DNA of 64,000 nucleotides, taken from NCBI GenBank assembly GCA_965226545.1, contig OZ245364.1, positions 2,542,001-2,606,000 on the forward strand, read 5' to 3'. Source of the DNA: JAHRAW01 sp965226545. Its GTDB lineage: Bacteria > Pseudomonadota > Gammaproteobacteria > Arenicellales > Poriferihabitantaceae. Below, in pieces: positions 1 through 9,188 of the stretch; the stretch's first letter is position 1; every line of letters begins with the position of its first letter. A model generated the notes under the pieces. It was given only the letters and a program-made list of their open reading frames with translations, searched no databases and had not been told where the DNA came from. A program made the translations under genes and the position numbers.

Positions 1-274
1 TGTCCGGGTCGCTTTTGGCGTCGTAATGCGAATCGTTTGGGTCGAATGCGGTCGGGTCGGGGTGGGCGCGTCCGGCGATTTTCATCCGCCCGACAATCGC
101 CGGCGTTTTGCAACTCGAATGATAAAAAAACGCCGCATCGCCGGGCGTCATTTGGTCGCGCATAAAATTGCGCACCTGATAATTGCGCACGCCGTCCCAC
201 GGCTCGCGCTTGACGCGCGCCAAATCGTCAATCGAAAATTCATTCGGTTCACTTTTCATCAGCCAGTAGTGCAT
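1..274 (-). CDS. EVE-domain protein, 3' part beyond the window
   Basis: The frame opens at an ATG at 274 and runs off the left edge with no stop, giving 91 visible residues. It begins MHYWLMKSEPNEFSIDDL and continues with W-D-G-V-R-N-Y-Q-V-R-N-F and then a GDAAFFYHSS segment. These are hallmarks of the EVE (thymocyte nuclear protein 1-like, PUA-fold) family, which binds modified bases in nucleic acids. The family is usually about 150 residues, so roughly the last third is missing. It lies downstream of fau on the same strand, and the two could be cotranscribed. The family call is firm; the ligand cannot be told from sequence. Confidence 0.85.
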   Translation of the reverse strand, partial: MHYWLMKSEPNEFSIDDLARVKREPWDGVRNYQVRNFMRDQMTPGDAAFFYHSSCKTPAIVGRMKIAGRAHPDPTAFDPNDSHYDAKSDPD

Positions 275-380
275 GCGGTTGTCGTCGATTCGATTAATTG
301 CGCAGCGCGCGTCGATTAATTATCGTCGCTGCGGTTAACGCAAGTTGCACGGTTAATGTTCACGGTGAAGGTTGCGCAAC

Positions 381-1019
381 TCAATGCCGCGCGCAACGAT
401 ACACCCGTCGGTCGGTCACCACCGCATCGATGGGAATATCCCATCGTTCGGCGCGCAATTCGTCTACGCATTGGATTTCATGCGCCAAGCCGATGAGCGG
501 CGGTGCGCTGTGCGGTTCGGTTTTTTTATAGGCGAAGGTCGCGTCGTAAAACCCGCCGCCCATGCCAAGCCGATTGCCGCTGCGGTCGAAGCCGACCAAC
601 GGCAACAACGCCAAATCCAACTCGCGCGCCTCGACCAATTCGGTGGCGCGCGGTTCGGCGATGCCAAAATCATTGCGCGTAAATTCACAGGTTTCGGTGA
701 TTTCGGCAAACCGCAAAAAATTGGGCGCACCGCGCACAATCACCGGCGCAAACACCCGCGCGCCTTGCGCGCCCCACCATTGCGCCGCACATTGCGGGTC
801 AATCTCGCCATCGTTGGCGAAGTACAACGCAATCGCGCGGCAACTTCGATATTCGCGCAACTCACGCAACCGTTCCGCCAACGCGGTTGCAGCCTCGGCT
901 TGAGCGGCGGCATCGAGCGCATTGCGACGCGCGCGCAAATCGGCGCGCAACGCCTTTTTGGTTGATTCAATCGCGCGGGTTGAGTCGGTTGCGCGGGTTG
1001 AGTTGGCGGTTGAGGTCAT
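381..1019 (-). CDS. fau: 5-formyltetrahydrofolate cyclo-ligase
   Basis: This enzyme (also called YgfA or MTHFS) converts 5-formyl-THF to 5,10-methenyl-THF using ATP in the cytosol. The C-terminal signature GNRLGMGGGFYD is intact, and the N-terminal KKALRADLRARRNAL helix is typical. The start is uncertain: ATGs at 1019 and 1031 and a TTG at 1052 are in frame. The residues before KKAL are a low-complexity Thr/Ser/Arg stretch encoded by simple-sequence DNA, so the functional start may lie closer to the core. The gene follows 6S RNA on the same strand, the classic ssrS-fau arrangement of gammaproteobacteria, and is probably transcribed by read-through from the 6S promoter. Confidence 0.9.
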   Translation of the reverse strand: MTSTANSTRATDSTRAIESTKKALRADLRARRNALDAAAQAEAATALAERLRELREYRSCRAIALYFANDGEIDPQCAAQWWGAQGARVFAPVIVRGAPNFLRFAEITETCEFTRNDFGIAEPRATELVEARELDLALLPLVGFDRSGNRLGMGGGFYDATFAYKKTEPHSAPPLIGLAHEIQCVDELRAERWDIPIDAVVTDRRVYRCARH

Positions 1020-1074
1020 TGCGATTAACATCGGTGTGGGTACTGTTTTCAAACGTGTTGCGCAGGCATTGCGG

Positions 1075-1190
1075 CATAAAACAAATCAGTGCGAATCAAT
1101 TGCGAATCAATACAAATCACAAATCAAATTCGAATCAATGCGAGTCAACACGAATCAACGTGAATCAAAAAATCAAAACATCAATCGGAC
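1075..1190. repeat. Degenerate GAATCAA-type simple-sequence array
   Basis: Imperfect copies of a 7-9 nt unit resembling GAATCAA or GAATCAAT fill the gap between fau and 6S RNA. Units vary and drift in length. No gene is visible in it. Confidence 0.7.
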
Positions 1191-1191
1191 G

Positions 1192-1376
1192 CCGCCCGCA
1201 ATGCCGGATGCCCGGTCTATCCTTGAACCGCAGGTTCAAGTGGGCACCACGAGCCGCTTTGGGATTATCGCGCAAAGCGTAATACACGCCCACGGCTCAG
1301 TTGCGGCTCCCGAGTGGATAACTTAGGTTCCGAGGATTTTGCCAAGGGCACCCAAACACCACAGGCGACGCCGAGT
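1192..1376 (-). ncRNA. ssrS: 6S RNA
   Basis: The minus strand carries the conserved 3'-side hairpin CTTGAACCTGCGGTTCAAGG, matching the equivalent hairpin of E. coli 6S RNA (a TTGAACC/GGTTCAA stem). The two ends can pair: GGGTGCCC near the 5' end with GGGCATCC near the 3' end. Length is about 185 nt. A TACAAT -10 box at 1381-1386 puts the start near 1376. It sits directly upstream of fau, as in many gammaproteobacteria. 6S RNA binds sigma70 RNA polymerase and dampens transcription in stationary phase. Ends are approximate. Confidence 0.85.
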
Positions 1377-1380
1377 GCCG

Positions 1381-1386
1381 ATTGTA
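1381..1386 (-). promoter_or_regulatory. -10 box of the 6S RNA promoter
   Basis: TACAAT on the minus strand, about 5-7 nt before the inferred 6S start. No good -35 hexamer is visible at 16-18 bp. Confidence 0.55.
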
Positions 1387-1603
1387 GCAAATTGCACGGG
1401 CGGTGTAGTTCGACGGTGGGCGACGACGACAATGGCGGCGGCGGTTTTTTGCTATACTTGGCGCAAAACAGGCGGTTAATAATGCGTTCGACGATTCAGC
1501 ATTGGATTCATTAAATAGTGTCGGATTCATTAATTAATACAGCACTTCACTTTGCCCGCCACCATCGCAACCCACACTTCACCCGCCACCATCACAAACC
1601 AAC

Positions 1604-4270
1604 ATGACCAACCGCCTGCCGCCCGATGTGGACGCCGTCGAGACCGGCGAATGGATTGATTCGCTCGATTCGGTGTTGAATAACGAAGGCGATGACCGCG
1701 CGCATTTTTTAATCGAGCGGCTCATCGACCACGCGCGCCGTTCCGGCGTGCATATCCCCTATCATCCCAACACCGCCTATCTCAACACAATCCCGCCGCA
1801 TCTGCAGGCGCCCAACCCGGGCGACCATGCATTGGAGCGGCGGATTCGCGCGTTGATTCGCTGGAATGCATTGGCGATGGTGGTGCGCGCCAATCGCATC
1901 TCGAGCGAATTGGGCGGGCATATCGCCAGTTTTGCCTCCGCCGCCACTTTGTACGATGTCGGCTTCAATCATTTTTGGCGCGCATCGACCGAACAACATC
2001 TCGGCGATATGCTGTTTATTCAGGGGCATTCGGCGCCGGGCATTTATGCGCGCGCGTATTTGGAGCGGCGATTGGAGAAGGACGACCTGCGCAATTTCCG
2101 CCAAGAGGTCGATGGCGGCGGCATCTCGTCGTATCCGCATCCGTGGTTGATGCCGGATTTTTGGCAATTCCCCACGGTGTCGATGGGCTTGGGCCCGATA
2201 ATGGCGATTTATCAGGCGCGGTTTATGAAATATCTGCAAAATCGCGGGTTGATTGCCGACGACGACCGCAAGGTGTGGGCGTTTCCCGGCGATGGCGAGA
2301 TGGACGAACCGGAATCCAGCGGCGCTTTATCGCTGGCTGGGCGCGAGAATTTGGACAATCTGATTTTTGTCATTAACTGTAACTTGCAACGCCTCGACGG
2401 CCCGGTGCGCGGCAACGGCAAAATCATCCAGGAACTCGAAAGCGAATTTCGCGGCGCCGGCTGGAATGTCATCAAGGTGATTTGGGGTTCGTATTGGGAC
2501 CCGCTGTTGATGCGCGACGATAAAGGCTTGCTCAAGCGACGCATGGAAGAGGCGGTCGACGGCGAGTATCAGGCGTTTAAGGCGAAGGACGGCAACTATG
2601 TGCGCGAAAAGTTTTTTGGCGCGTATCCCGAATTGGCTGAGATGGTGTCGAACATGACCGATGAGGACATCTGGCGCTTGAATCGCGGCGGACACGACCC
2701 GCATAAAATCTACGCCGCCTACGCGTCCGCAGTCGCGCATCGCGGGCAGCCGACCGTGATACTCGCCAAGACCGTCAAAGGCTACGGCATGGGCGAAGCC
2801 GGCGAAGGGCAGAACACCACGCATCAACAAAAGAAAATGGGCGAAGAGGCGATGCTGGCGTTTCGCGACCGTTTTAACATTCCGCTGACCGATGAACAAG
2901 TCGCCGAAGCGCCGTTTTATCGCCCGTCCGAAGACTCGCCCGAGACGCAATATCTGCTCGACCGCCGCGCATCGCTCGGCGGGTTTTTGCCGGCGCGCAA
3001 TAAAATGTGCGCGCCGCCGTTTGAATTGCCAAAACTCGAATTGTTTCAGGCGCAATTGGACGGCTCGGGCGAACGCGAGATTTCGACCACGATGGCGTTT
3101 GTGCGCATCCTGTCGGCGTTGACGCGCGACAAACAACTATCCAAATACATCGTGCCGATTATCCCCGATGAATCGCGCACCTTTGGCATGGAGGGAATGT
3201 TCCGCCAACTCGGCATCTATTCGCCCAAAGGGCAACTATACGAACCCGAAGACGCCGACCAATTAATGTTTTACCGCGAAAGCGCCGAAGGGCAAGTGTT
3301 GCAGGAAGGCATCAACGAAGCCGGGGCGATGTCGTCTTGGATTGCCGCGGCGACCGCGTATTCGAATCACAATGTATGCGCGATTCCGTTTTACATTTTT
3401 TATTCGATGTTCGGCTTTCAACGCGTCGGCGATTTATGTTGGGCTGCCGGCGACAGTCGCGCGCGCGGTTTTATTCTCGGCGGCACCGCCGGACGCACCA
3501 CCTTGGCCGGCGAAGGCTTGCAGCATCAAGACGGACACAGCCTGGTGTTGGCCGGGGCGGTGCCGAATTGTTTGGCGTACGACCCGGCTTATGCGCATGA
3601 GTTGGCGGTGATTATTCACGACGGCATGCGCCGCATGTACGCCGAACAAGAAAGCGTTTATTACTACATCACAGTGATGAACGAAAACTATCCGCATCCG
3701 CCGATGCCGAAAGATTCGCAAGAGGGAATTTTGCGCGGGATGTATCGATTGCGCTCGACCGAAAGCGGTTCGAAGTTGCGCGTGCAGTTGCTCGGCGGCG
3801 GCGCAATTTTGCGCGAAGTCGAAGCCGCGGCCGAAATGTTGCGCGATGATTACGACATTGCCGCCGACATCTGGAGCGTCACCAGTTTTAATGAATTGGC
3901 GCGCGACGGACAGGAAGCCGCGCGTCACAACTATCGTCATCCGCTCGATGAAAAACGCAAATCATTCGTCGAGATGTCGCTCGGCAACGCCGCCGGCCCG
4001 GTGATTGCGGCGACCGATTACATCCGCCTGTACGCCGAACAAATCCGCGCGTTTGTGCCGCAAAAATATTATGTGCTCGGCACCGACGGTTTCGGGCGGT
4101 CCGACACGCGCGCCAAATTGCGCGAATTTTTCGAAGTCGACCGCCGCCATATTGCGGTGTGCGCGTTGTACGCGTTAAGCGAAGCCGAGTTAATCGCCGC
4201 CGACCAATGCGCCAAAGCCATCGACCAATACGGCATCGACGCAGACGCCGTGCATCCGATGCATCGTTGA
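1604..4270 (+). CDS. aceE: Pyruvate dehydrogenase E1 component (homodimeric)
   Basis: Thiamine-diphosphate enzyme that decarboxylates pyruvate and acetylates the lipoyl groups of E2. At 888 residues it has the size of the AceE homodimer type. The N-terminal segment DAVETGEWIDSLDSVL is diagnostic. The ThDP motif begins GDGEMDEPES and continues to the N-C-N-L-Q-R-L-D-G region. First gene of a three-gene operon; aceF starts 34 nt downstream. The ATG at 1604 has no strong Shine-Dalgarno. The preceding 100 nt are AT rich and probably hold the operon promoter, but I cannot point to convincing boxes. Confidence 0.97.
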   Translation: MTNRLPPDVDAVETGEWIDSLDSVLNNEGDDRAHFLIERLIDHARRSGVHIPYHPNTAYLNTIPPHLQAPNPGDHALERRIRALIRWNALAMVVRANRISSELGGHIASFASAATLYDVGFNHFWRASTEQHLGDMLFIQGHSAPGIYARAYLERRLEKDDLRNFRQEVDGGGISSYPHPWLMPDFWQFPTVSMGLGPIMAIYQARFMKYLQNRGLIADDDRKVWAFPGDGEMDEPESSGALSLAGRENLDNLIFVINCNLQRLDGPVRGNGKIIQELESEFRGAGWNVIKVIWGSYWDPLLMRDDKGLLKRRMEEAVDGEYQAFKAKDGNYVREKFFGAYPELAEMVSNMTDEDIWRLNRGGHDPHKIYAAYASAVAHRGQPTVILAKTVKGYGMGEAGEGQNTTHQQKKMGEEAMLAFRDRFNIPLTDEQVAEAPFYRPSEDSPETQYLLDRRASLGGFLPARNKMCAPPFELPKLELFQAQLDGSGEREISTTMAFVRILSALTRDKQLSKYIVPIIPDESRTFGMEGMFRQLGIYSPKGQLYEPEDADQLMFYRESAEGQVLQEGINEAGAMSSWIAAATAYSNHNVCAIPFYIFYSMFGFQRVGDLCWAAGDSRARGFILGGTAGRTTLAGEGLQHQDGHSLVLAGAVPNCLAYDPAYAHELAVIIHDGMRRMYAEQESVYYYITVMNENYPHPPMPKDSQEGILRGMYRLRSTESGSKLRVQLLGGGAILREVEAAAEMLRDDYDIAADIWSVTSFNELARDGQEAARHNYRHPLDEKRKSFVEMSLGNAAGPVIAATDYIRLYAEQIRAFVPQKYYVLGTDGFGRSDTRAKLREFFEVDRRHIAVCALYALSEAELIAADQCAKAIDQYGIDADAVHPMHR

Positions 4271-4304
4271 TGCACATTCATTTATTAATTCCGCAAACCA
4301 AACA

Positions 4305-5690
4305 ATGAGCGCATCGTTGGAAATTAAAGTGCCTGACATCGGCGATTTTGACGAAGTCGAAATCATCGAAGTGCTGGTCGCCGAAGGTCAATCGGTCGCC
4401 GCCGAAGACCCGCTGATTACGCTCGAAAGCGACAAGGCGACGATGGACATCCCGGCGCCGAGCGGCGGCGTGATTGAAAAATTGTTGGTGCAAGTCGGGC
4501 AGAAGGTCGCGCAAGGCGCGCCGATTGCATTGTTGCGCGGTGAAGATGCGGCGGCGGAACCGGCGACGAAGCCGTCGAAGTCAGCGGATAAAGAGTCGGG
4601 TGAAAAGTCGAGTAAAGAGTCCGGCAAAGCACCGAGTAAATCGGCGGGTAAAGCGGCTGATAAAACACCGTCGCCTGAGTCGTCGGCAGTCGATACGGCA
4701 AAAGAGTCGGCAGTCGAATCGCCGCCGAAGTCGACAACCGAATCACCCGCACCGTCGCCGACCGTGGATACGCCGCAAGCCGACGGTGAATTGCCGCATG
4801 CCAGCCCATCGGTGCGACAGTTTGCGCGCGAATTGGGCGCGCGGTTGGCGCGCATTAAAGGCAGCGGACGCAAAGGTCGAATCTTGCGCGAAGATGTCAG
4901 CGCATGGGTGAAGCAACAATTAACTTCGCCATCATCGTCATCATCGACCGCAAGCGGCATCCCGCCGATTAAGCCAATCGATTTTGCGCAGTTTGGCGCG
5001 ATTGAACGCGTGGCGTTGTCGCGCATCAAAAAACTTTCCGGCCCGCATCTGCAACGCGCGTGGTTAAACGCACCGCATGTCACGCATCACGACGAAGCCG
5101 ATGTCACCGAACTCGAAGCGTTTCGTCAATCGCTTAAGGAAGAAGCCGCGCACGACGGTGTGCGCATCACGATGTTGGGGTTTGCGGTGAAAGTGTTGGC
5201 GAATGCGCTGAAAAAATTCCCGCAGGTCAACGCATCGTTGGACGCCGACGGTGCAACCTTAATCGTCAAAAAATATTTTAACATCGGCATTGCCGTCGAT
5301 ACGCCCAATGGCTTGGTCGTGCCGGTCATCCGCGAAGTCGACCGCAAATCGATTTTCGAAATCGCAAAGTCGATGGGCGAATTAAGCGCGCGCGCCCGAG
5401 ACGGCAAATTAACCCCGGCCGATATGCAAGGCGGATGCATCACAATATCCAGCCTCGGCGGCATCGGCGGCACCGCCTTCACGCCGATTATCAACGCCCC
5501 GGAGATTGCGATACTCGGCATCACCCGCGCGCGATTGCAGCCGGTGTGGGACGGCAAAAAATTCGCGCCGCGCTTAATGTTGCCGTTGGATTTTTCCTAT
5601 GACCATCGCGCCATCGACGGCGCCGAAGCCGCACGATTTGTCGCGCATTTGGTGCAATCCTTCGGCGATGCGCGACGGTTGTCGTTGTAA
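4305..5690 (+). CDS. aceF: Dihydrolipoyl acetyltransferase, E2 of pyruvate dehydrogenase
   Basis: The core enzyme transfers acetyl from lipoyl-lysine to CoA. In order: a single N-terminal lipoyl domain (residues about 1-80, lipoylated Lys in ESDKATMDIP); a long Lys/Ser/Pro/Glu-rich linker (about 85-160) of low complexity; a peripheral subunit-binding domain (SPSVRQFARELG to EDVSAWV); and a C-terminal catalytic domain ending with the active-site DHRAIDGAEAARF. E. coli AceF has three lipoyl domains; this one has one. It lies between aceE and lpdA. The linker resembles the simple-sequence expansions seen in other proteins of this window. Confidence 0.96.
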   Translation: MSASLEIKVPDIGDFDEVEIIEVLVAEGQSVAAEDPLITLESDKATMDIPAPSGGVIEKLLVQVGQKVAQGAPIALLRGEDAAAEPATKPSKSADKESGEKSSKESGKAPSKSAGKAADKTPSPESSAVDTAKESAVESPPKSTTESPAPSPTVDTPQADGELPHASPSVRQFARELGARLARIKGSGRKGRILREDVSAWVKQQLTSPSSSSSTASGIPPIKPIDFAQFGAIERVALSRIKKLSGPHLQRAWLNAPHVTHHDEADVTELEAFRQSLKEEAAHDGVRITMLGFAVKVLANALKKFPQVNASLDADGATLIVKKYFNIGIAVDTPNGLVVPVIREVDRKSIFEIAKSMGELSARARDGKLTPADMQGGCITISSLGGIGGTAFTPIINAPEIAILGITRARLQPVWDGKKFAPRLMLPLDFSYDHRAIDGAEAARFVAHLVQSFGDARRLSL

Positions 5691-5694
5691 CTTT

Positions 5695-5813
5695 AGTTAA
5701 CTCGCTTTAACTTAATCTCATTCACTTAACGTTAACGCAGTGTTAACGAAAAGCAGTTAACAGTGATGTCCGCACTTAACTTAACCGCACATTAACCATT
5801 GCACACTTAACAA
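5695..5813. repeat. Low-complexity TTAAC/ACTTAAC array between aceF and lpdA
   Basis: Repeated TTAAC, CACTTAAC and CGTTAAC units with irregular spacing. No gene and no clear terminator are seen, so lpdA may still be read from the aceEF promoter. Confidence 0.65.
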
Positions 5814-7271
5814 ATGAGTACACCAAACAACACCATCGACGCCCAACTCGCCGTACTCGGCGGCGGCCCCGGCGGTTATACGGCCGCGTTTCGCGCCGCC
5901 GATTTGGGCTTGCGCACGGTGTTGATTGAACGCCACGCCAAACTCGGCGGGGTGTGTCTTAATGTCGGCTGCATTCCGTCCAAGGCGTTGTTGCATGTCG
6001 CCGAAGTCATCGACCAAGCCGAACACGCCGGCGATTTCGGTTTGGCGTTTAACAGCGCAAAGATTGAATTCGCCAAAACCCGCGAATGGAAAGAAGGCGT
6101 AGTTACGCAATTAACCGACGGGCTGTCCGCACTCGCCAAGCAACGCAAGGTGCAAGTGGTGCACGGTCTCGGGCGGTTTGTATCGCCGAACTGCATCACG
6201 GTGGATTCGCCCGACGGCGGCATCACGGTCAATTTCGAACAGGCGATTATCGCCGCCGGCTCATCGCCGATTGCGCCCCCGTCGCTGTCGCACGATGATG
6301 CGCGCGTGATGGATTCGACCGATGCATTGCAGTTGACCGACATCCCGCGTCGGATGTTAATCATCGGCGGCGGCATCATCGGCTTGGAGATGGCGACCGT
6401 GTATCGCGCATTCGGCGCAAAAATCAGCGTCGTCGAAATGGCAGACCAACTGATGCCCGGCGCCGACACCGATTTATTGCGTCCGTTAATCAAACGCATC
6501 AAAACCCAATACGAAAACATTTGGTTGAACACCGCCGTATCGAAGATGCAAGTCGACGACAACGGCGTCACTGTCGAATTCGAATCAGCATCGAAGAACG
6601 AATCGAAGAAACCGCCGCCGCCGCAAACGTTCGATAAAGTATTGGTCGCAGTCGGACGCGCGCCCAACGGCGCGCAAGTGTCGGCGCAAGCGGCCGGCGT
6701 CAATGTCGATGAACGCGGCTTTATTGCGGTCGATAAACAACAGCGCACCAATGTCGCGCACATCTTTGCGGTCGGCGATGTCGTCGGCGCGCCGATGTTG
6801 GCGCACAAGGCGACGCATGAAGGCAAGGTCGCAGCCGAAGTTGCGGCCGGCAAAAAGAGCGGCTTCGATGCGCGGGTGATTCCCTCAGTCGCCTACACCA
6901 ACCCCGAAGTCGCCTGGGTCGGCTTGACCGAAACCGAAGCCAAACAACGCGGCATCGATTACGGCAAGGGCGCGTTTCCGTGGGCGGCAAGCGGGCGCGC
7001 GTTGAGTCAAGGCAAGGACGGCGTAACCAAATTGTTGTTCGATAAGGATGACGGTCGATTGCTCGGCGCCGGCATCAGCGGCGCACACGCCGGCGATTTA
7101 ATTAATGAAGCCGCGCTTGCCATCGAAATGAACGCCGACGCCGAAGACATCGGCTTGACCATCCACGCCCACCCAACCTTCGCCGAAACGCTCGGCTTGG
7201 CTGCCGAAGCGCATACCGGCGTTATTACCGATTTATATTTGCCGAAAAAACGTGCGCGCGGTAAAAGTTAA
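5814..7271 (+). CDS. lpdA: Dihydrolipoyl dehydrogenase, E3
   Basis: Flavoprotein disulfide reductase that reoxidises dihydrolipoyl groups of E2 and passes electrons to NAD. The FAD-binding GGGPGGYTAAFRAADLG is at the N-terminus, followed by the redox-active disulfide in GGVCLNVGCIPSKALLH. An NAD-binding GGGIIGLEMA and the C-terminal HAHPTFAETL with the catalytic His-Glu pair are present. The length (485 residues) fits E3 without an added lipoyl domain. It completes the aceE-aceF-lpdA set and probably also serves 2-oxoglutarate dehydrogenase. Confidence 0.97.
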   Translation: MSTPNNTIDAQLAVLGGGPGGYTAAFRAADLGLRTVLIERHAKLGGVCLNVGCIPSKALLHVAEVIDQAEHAGDFGLAFNSAKIEFAKTREWKEGVVTQLTDGLSALAKQRKVQVVHGLGRFVSPNCITVDSPDGGITVNFEQAIIAAGSSPIAPPSLSHDDARVMDSTDALQLTDIPRRMLIIGGGIIGLEMATVYRAFGAKISVVEMADQLMPGADTDLLRPLIKRIKTQYENIWLNTAVSKMQVDDNGVTVEFESASKNESKKPPPPQTFDKVLVAVGRAPNGAQVSAQAAGVNVDERGFIAVDKQQRTNVAHIFAVGDVVGAPMLAHKATHEGKVAAEVAAGKKSGFDARVIPSVAYTNPEVAWVGLTETEAKQRGIDYGKGAFPWAASGRALSQGKDGVTKLLFDKDDGRLLGAGISGAHAGDLINEAALAIEMNADAEDIGLTIHAHPTFAETLGLAAEAHTGVITDLYLPKKRARGKS

Positions 7272-7343
7272 GTGTTATGAGTTAAGTGTTACTTGTTAAG
7301 TGCCGGACATTAATCATTAACAATTAAAGTGGTTGTTAACCAA

Positions 7344-8084
7344 TTAACCTTCGCCCCGCCACCGCAACGCACACCGATTCATCTCGACCAACACCCGCCG
7401 CGAACGCAAGCCGCGTCCGTTTAATTGACGGTCAATCAACGCGCGCGTTAATAGTTGCGCTTCGACCAATTGCGCATCAGATTCGAATCGTTCATCGCGC
7501 AACGCACACAACGCCCGCCCACTAATCGGCACCGCATATTCGCGCGGCGGGTTATGCATCGGGCCTCTTTCCGGCACATAGTGATAACGCCGCGCGGCAA
7601 TAATCGGTTCGCCGGTTTCACTGTCGCGGTCGAACAACAAGCCAAAGCCGATGTGTTGCAGTAAATTTTTTTCGAACACGCGCAACACCCGCCGCGTCGA
7701 TTGCGCCGCGCCCAATTGCACTATCGCGCGATGATAACAATCGAACAACGGCGCATGCGAATCATGGCGATGCAACAACCGCAACAACAATTCATTTAAA
7801 TAATACCCGCTAACCAACGCCGCCCCGCGCACTTGCGCCGCGCGCCCGCTTTGTTCCAACGCGGTTAATATCGGCAAATTTTTTCCGGTCCAACTCGCCA
7901 GCAACGGAATAAACGGCAACAACAATCCGCGCGTACGCGATTTAGGTCGCCGCGCGCCTTTGGCGATGACGGTCAACCGCCCGTGCCGACGGCTGAACAA
8001 ATCAATCAACAAACTCGACTCGGAATACGGACGGGCATGCAGTAAATATGCCGGCTGTTGATGGAGTTTAACTTTGTGCATCAT
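7344..8084 (-). CDS. recO: DNA repair protein RecO
   Basis: Recombination mediator that works with RecR and RecF to load RecA and to anneal DNA. The N-terminal OB-fold has the family pattern PAYLLHARPYSESSLLIDLF followed by GRLTVIAKGARRPKS. The 246-residue length is normal. The start is one of two adjacent ATGs (8084 or 8081). Last gene of the lepA-lepB-rnc-era-recO block, separated from era by about 190 nt of simple-sequence DNA. Confidence 0.92.
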   Translation of the reverse strand: MMHKVKLHQQPAYLLHARPYSESSLLIDLFSRRHGRLTVIAKGARRPKSRTRGLLLPFIPLLASWTGKNLPILTALEQSGRAAQVRGAALVSGYYLNELLLRLLHRHDSHAPLFDCYHRAIVQLGAAQSTRRVLRVFEKNLLQHIGFGLLFDRDSETGEPIIAARRYHYVPERGPMHNPPREYAVPISGRALCALRDERFESDAQLVEAQLLTRALIDRQLNGRGLRSRRVLVEMNRCALRWRGEG

Positions 8085-8139
8085 TGCGCGTTAAGAAATC
8101 ACAAGTCGGTTGCACGATTAATAATTCGCATTGGATTGG

Positions 8140-8270
8140 AATGGTTACTTGTACTTGCACTTGTACTGTACTTTAACTTGTACTTCCACTTTCACAGTCA
8201 CTTATACAGGCACTTAACTTTGTCCGCCACCGCCGACTGTCGTATCGACTGTTACATCGACTGTCGCATC
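8140..8270. repeat. Hexamer-periodic ACTTGT/ACTTGC array between era and recO
   Basis: A run of 6-nt steps with an ACTT core (GTACTT, GCACTT, CCACTT, GTCACTT), followed by TCGACTGT steps. No coding signal is apparent. Confidence 0.65.
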
Positions 8271-8276
8271 GAAGTT

Positions 8277-9188
8277 TCACTCTTCAATATAGCCCAACAC
8301 CCGCAACATCGCTTCATTGTCGCGCCAATTGTTTTTGACTTTGACATGCAAATTTAAATGCACGCGCACCCCGAATGATTTTTCCATCTGCAACCGCGCG
8401 CGCGTGCCGAGTTTTTTAAGTTGCTGCCCGCCGGCGCCGATGACTATCGCCTTCTGTCCGGTCTTCTCAACCCAAATCGTTGCATCAATCGTCACTGAAT
8501 CATCGACGCCATCATTGTCTGTGTCGATAACTTCAACAGCACAACTGTGCGGCAATTCCTCGGCAAACAGTTTCAACACCTGCTCACGAATTAACTCCGC
8601 CGCGCGAAACCGCAAACTGCGGTCGGTGCGTTGTTCCTGCGGATAGCCGGGCGCGCCTTCGGGCAATGCCGCGATAATCAATCGTTCGAATGCGGCAACA
8701 TCCGCCGCCTTGCGCGCCGATAGTGGAATGATTTGGCAAAACGAATGCAGTTGCGCCGATTGTTCAATCAACGGCAACACCAATTCGCGCTTGGATAATT
8801 TGTCGATTTTATTAATCGCCAACATCATCGGTTTATTTTTGCCGACCAATTGTTTCAATTGATTTTCACGCGCCGCATTCCAGCCGCGCACATCAATCAT
8901 AAACACAATCAAATCGGCGTCGTCCGCGCCGTTCAATGCACTGCGATGTGCGGCGCGATTGGCGAGATGATTGGCGCCGCGCGCGCGCGAATAATGCAGC
9001 CCCGGCGTATCGATAAACGCCAGTTGCGCATCATCAGTTGTCTTGATGCCAAGAATGCGATGCCGCGTGGTTTGCGCGCGCCGCGACATTATCGAAATTT
9101 TCTCGCCGATGATTCGGTTAAGCAATGTCGACTTGCCGACATTGGCCGGCCCGCAAAGCGCAACTGTGCCAAAGCGATGCGCGCGCAT
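8277..9188 (-). CDS. era: GTPase Era
   Basis: Essential GTPase for 16S rRNA maturation and 30S assembly. G1 is GPANVGKSTLLNRIIG, G3 is DTPG (FIDTPGLHYS) and G4 is NKID. A C-terminal KH domain (residues about 210-300) contains the VIGAGGQQLKKLG loop that binds the 3' end of 16S rRNA. Its ATG abuts the stop codon of rnc with no gap, which suggests translational coupling. Confidence 0.97.
   Translation of the reverse strand: MRAHRFGTVALCGPANVGKSTLLNRIIGEKISIMSRRAQTTRHRILGIKTTDDAQLAFIDTPGLHYSRARGANHLANRAAHRSALNGADDADLIVFMIDVRGWNAARENQLKQLVGKNKPMMLAINKIDKLSKRELVLPLIEQSAQLHSFCQIIPLSARKAADVAAFERLIIAALPEGAPGYPQEQRTDRSLRFRAAELIREQVLKLFAEELPHSCAVEVIDTDNDGVDDSVTIDATIWVEKTGQKAIVIGAGGQQLKKLGTRARLQMEKSFGVRVHLNLHVKVKNNWRDNEAMLRVLGYIEE

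Noticed and set aside
1297..1530. A 77-codon minus-strand gene over the 6S region
   Set aside because: It overlaps the 6S RNA and its promoter and has an Arg/Pro-rich noncoding composition.
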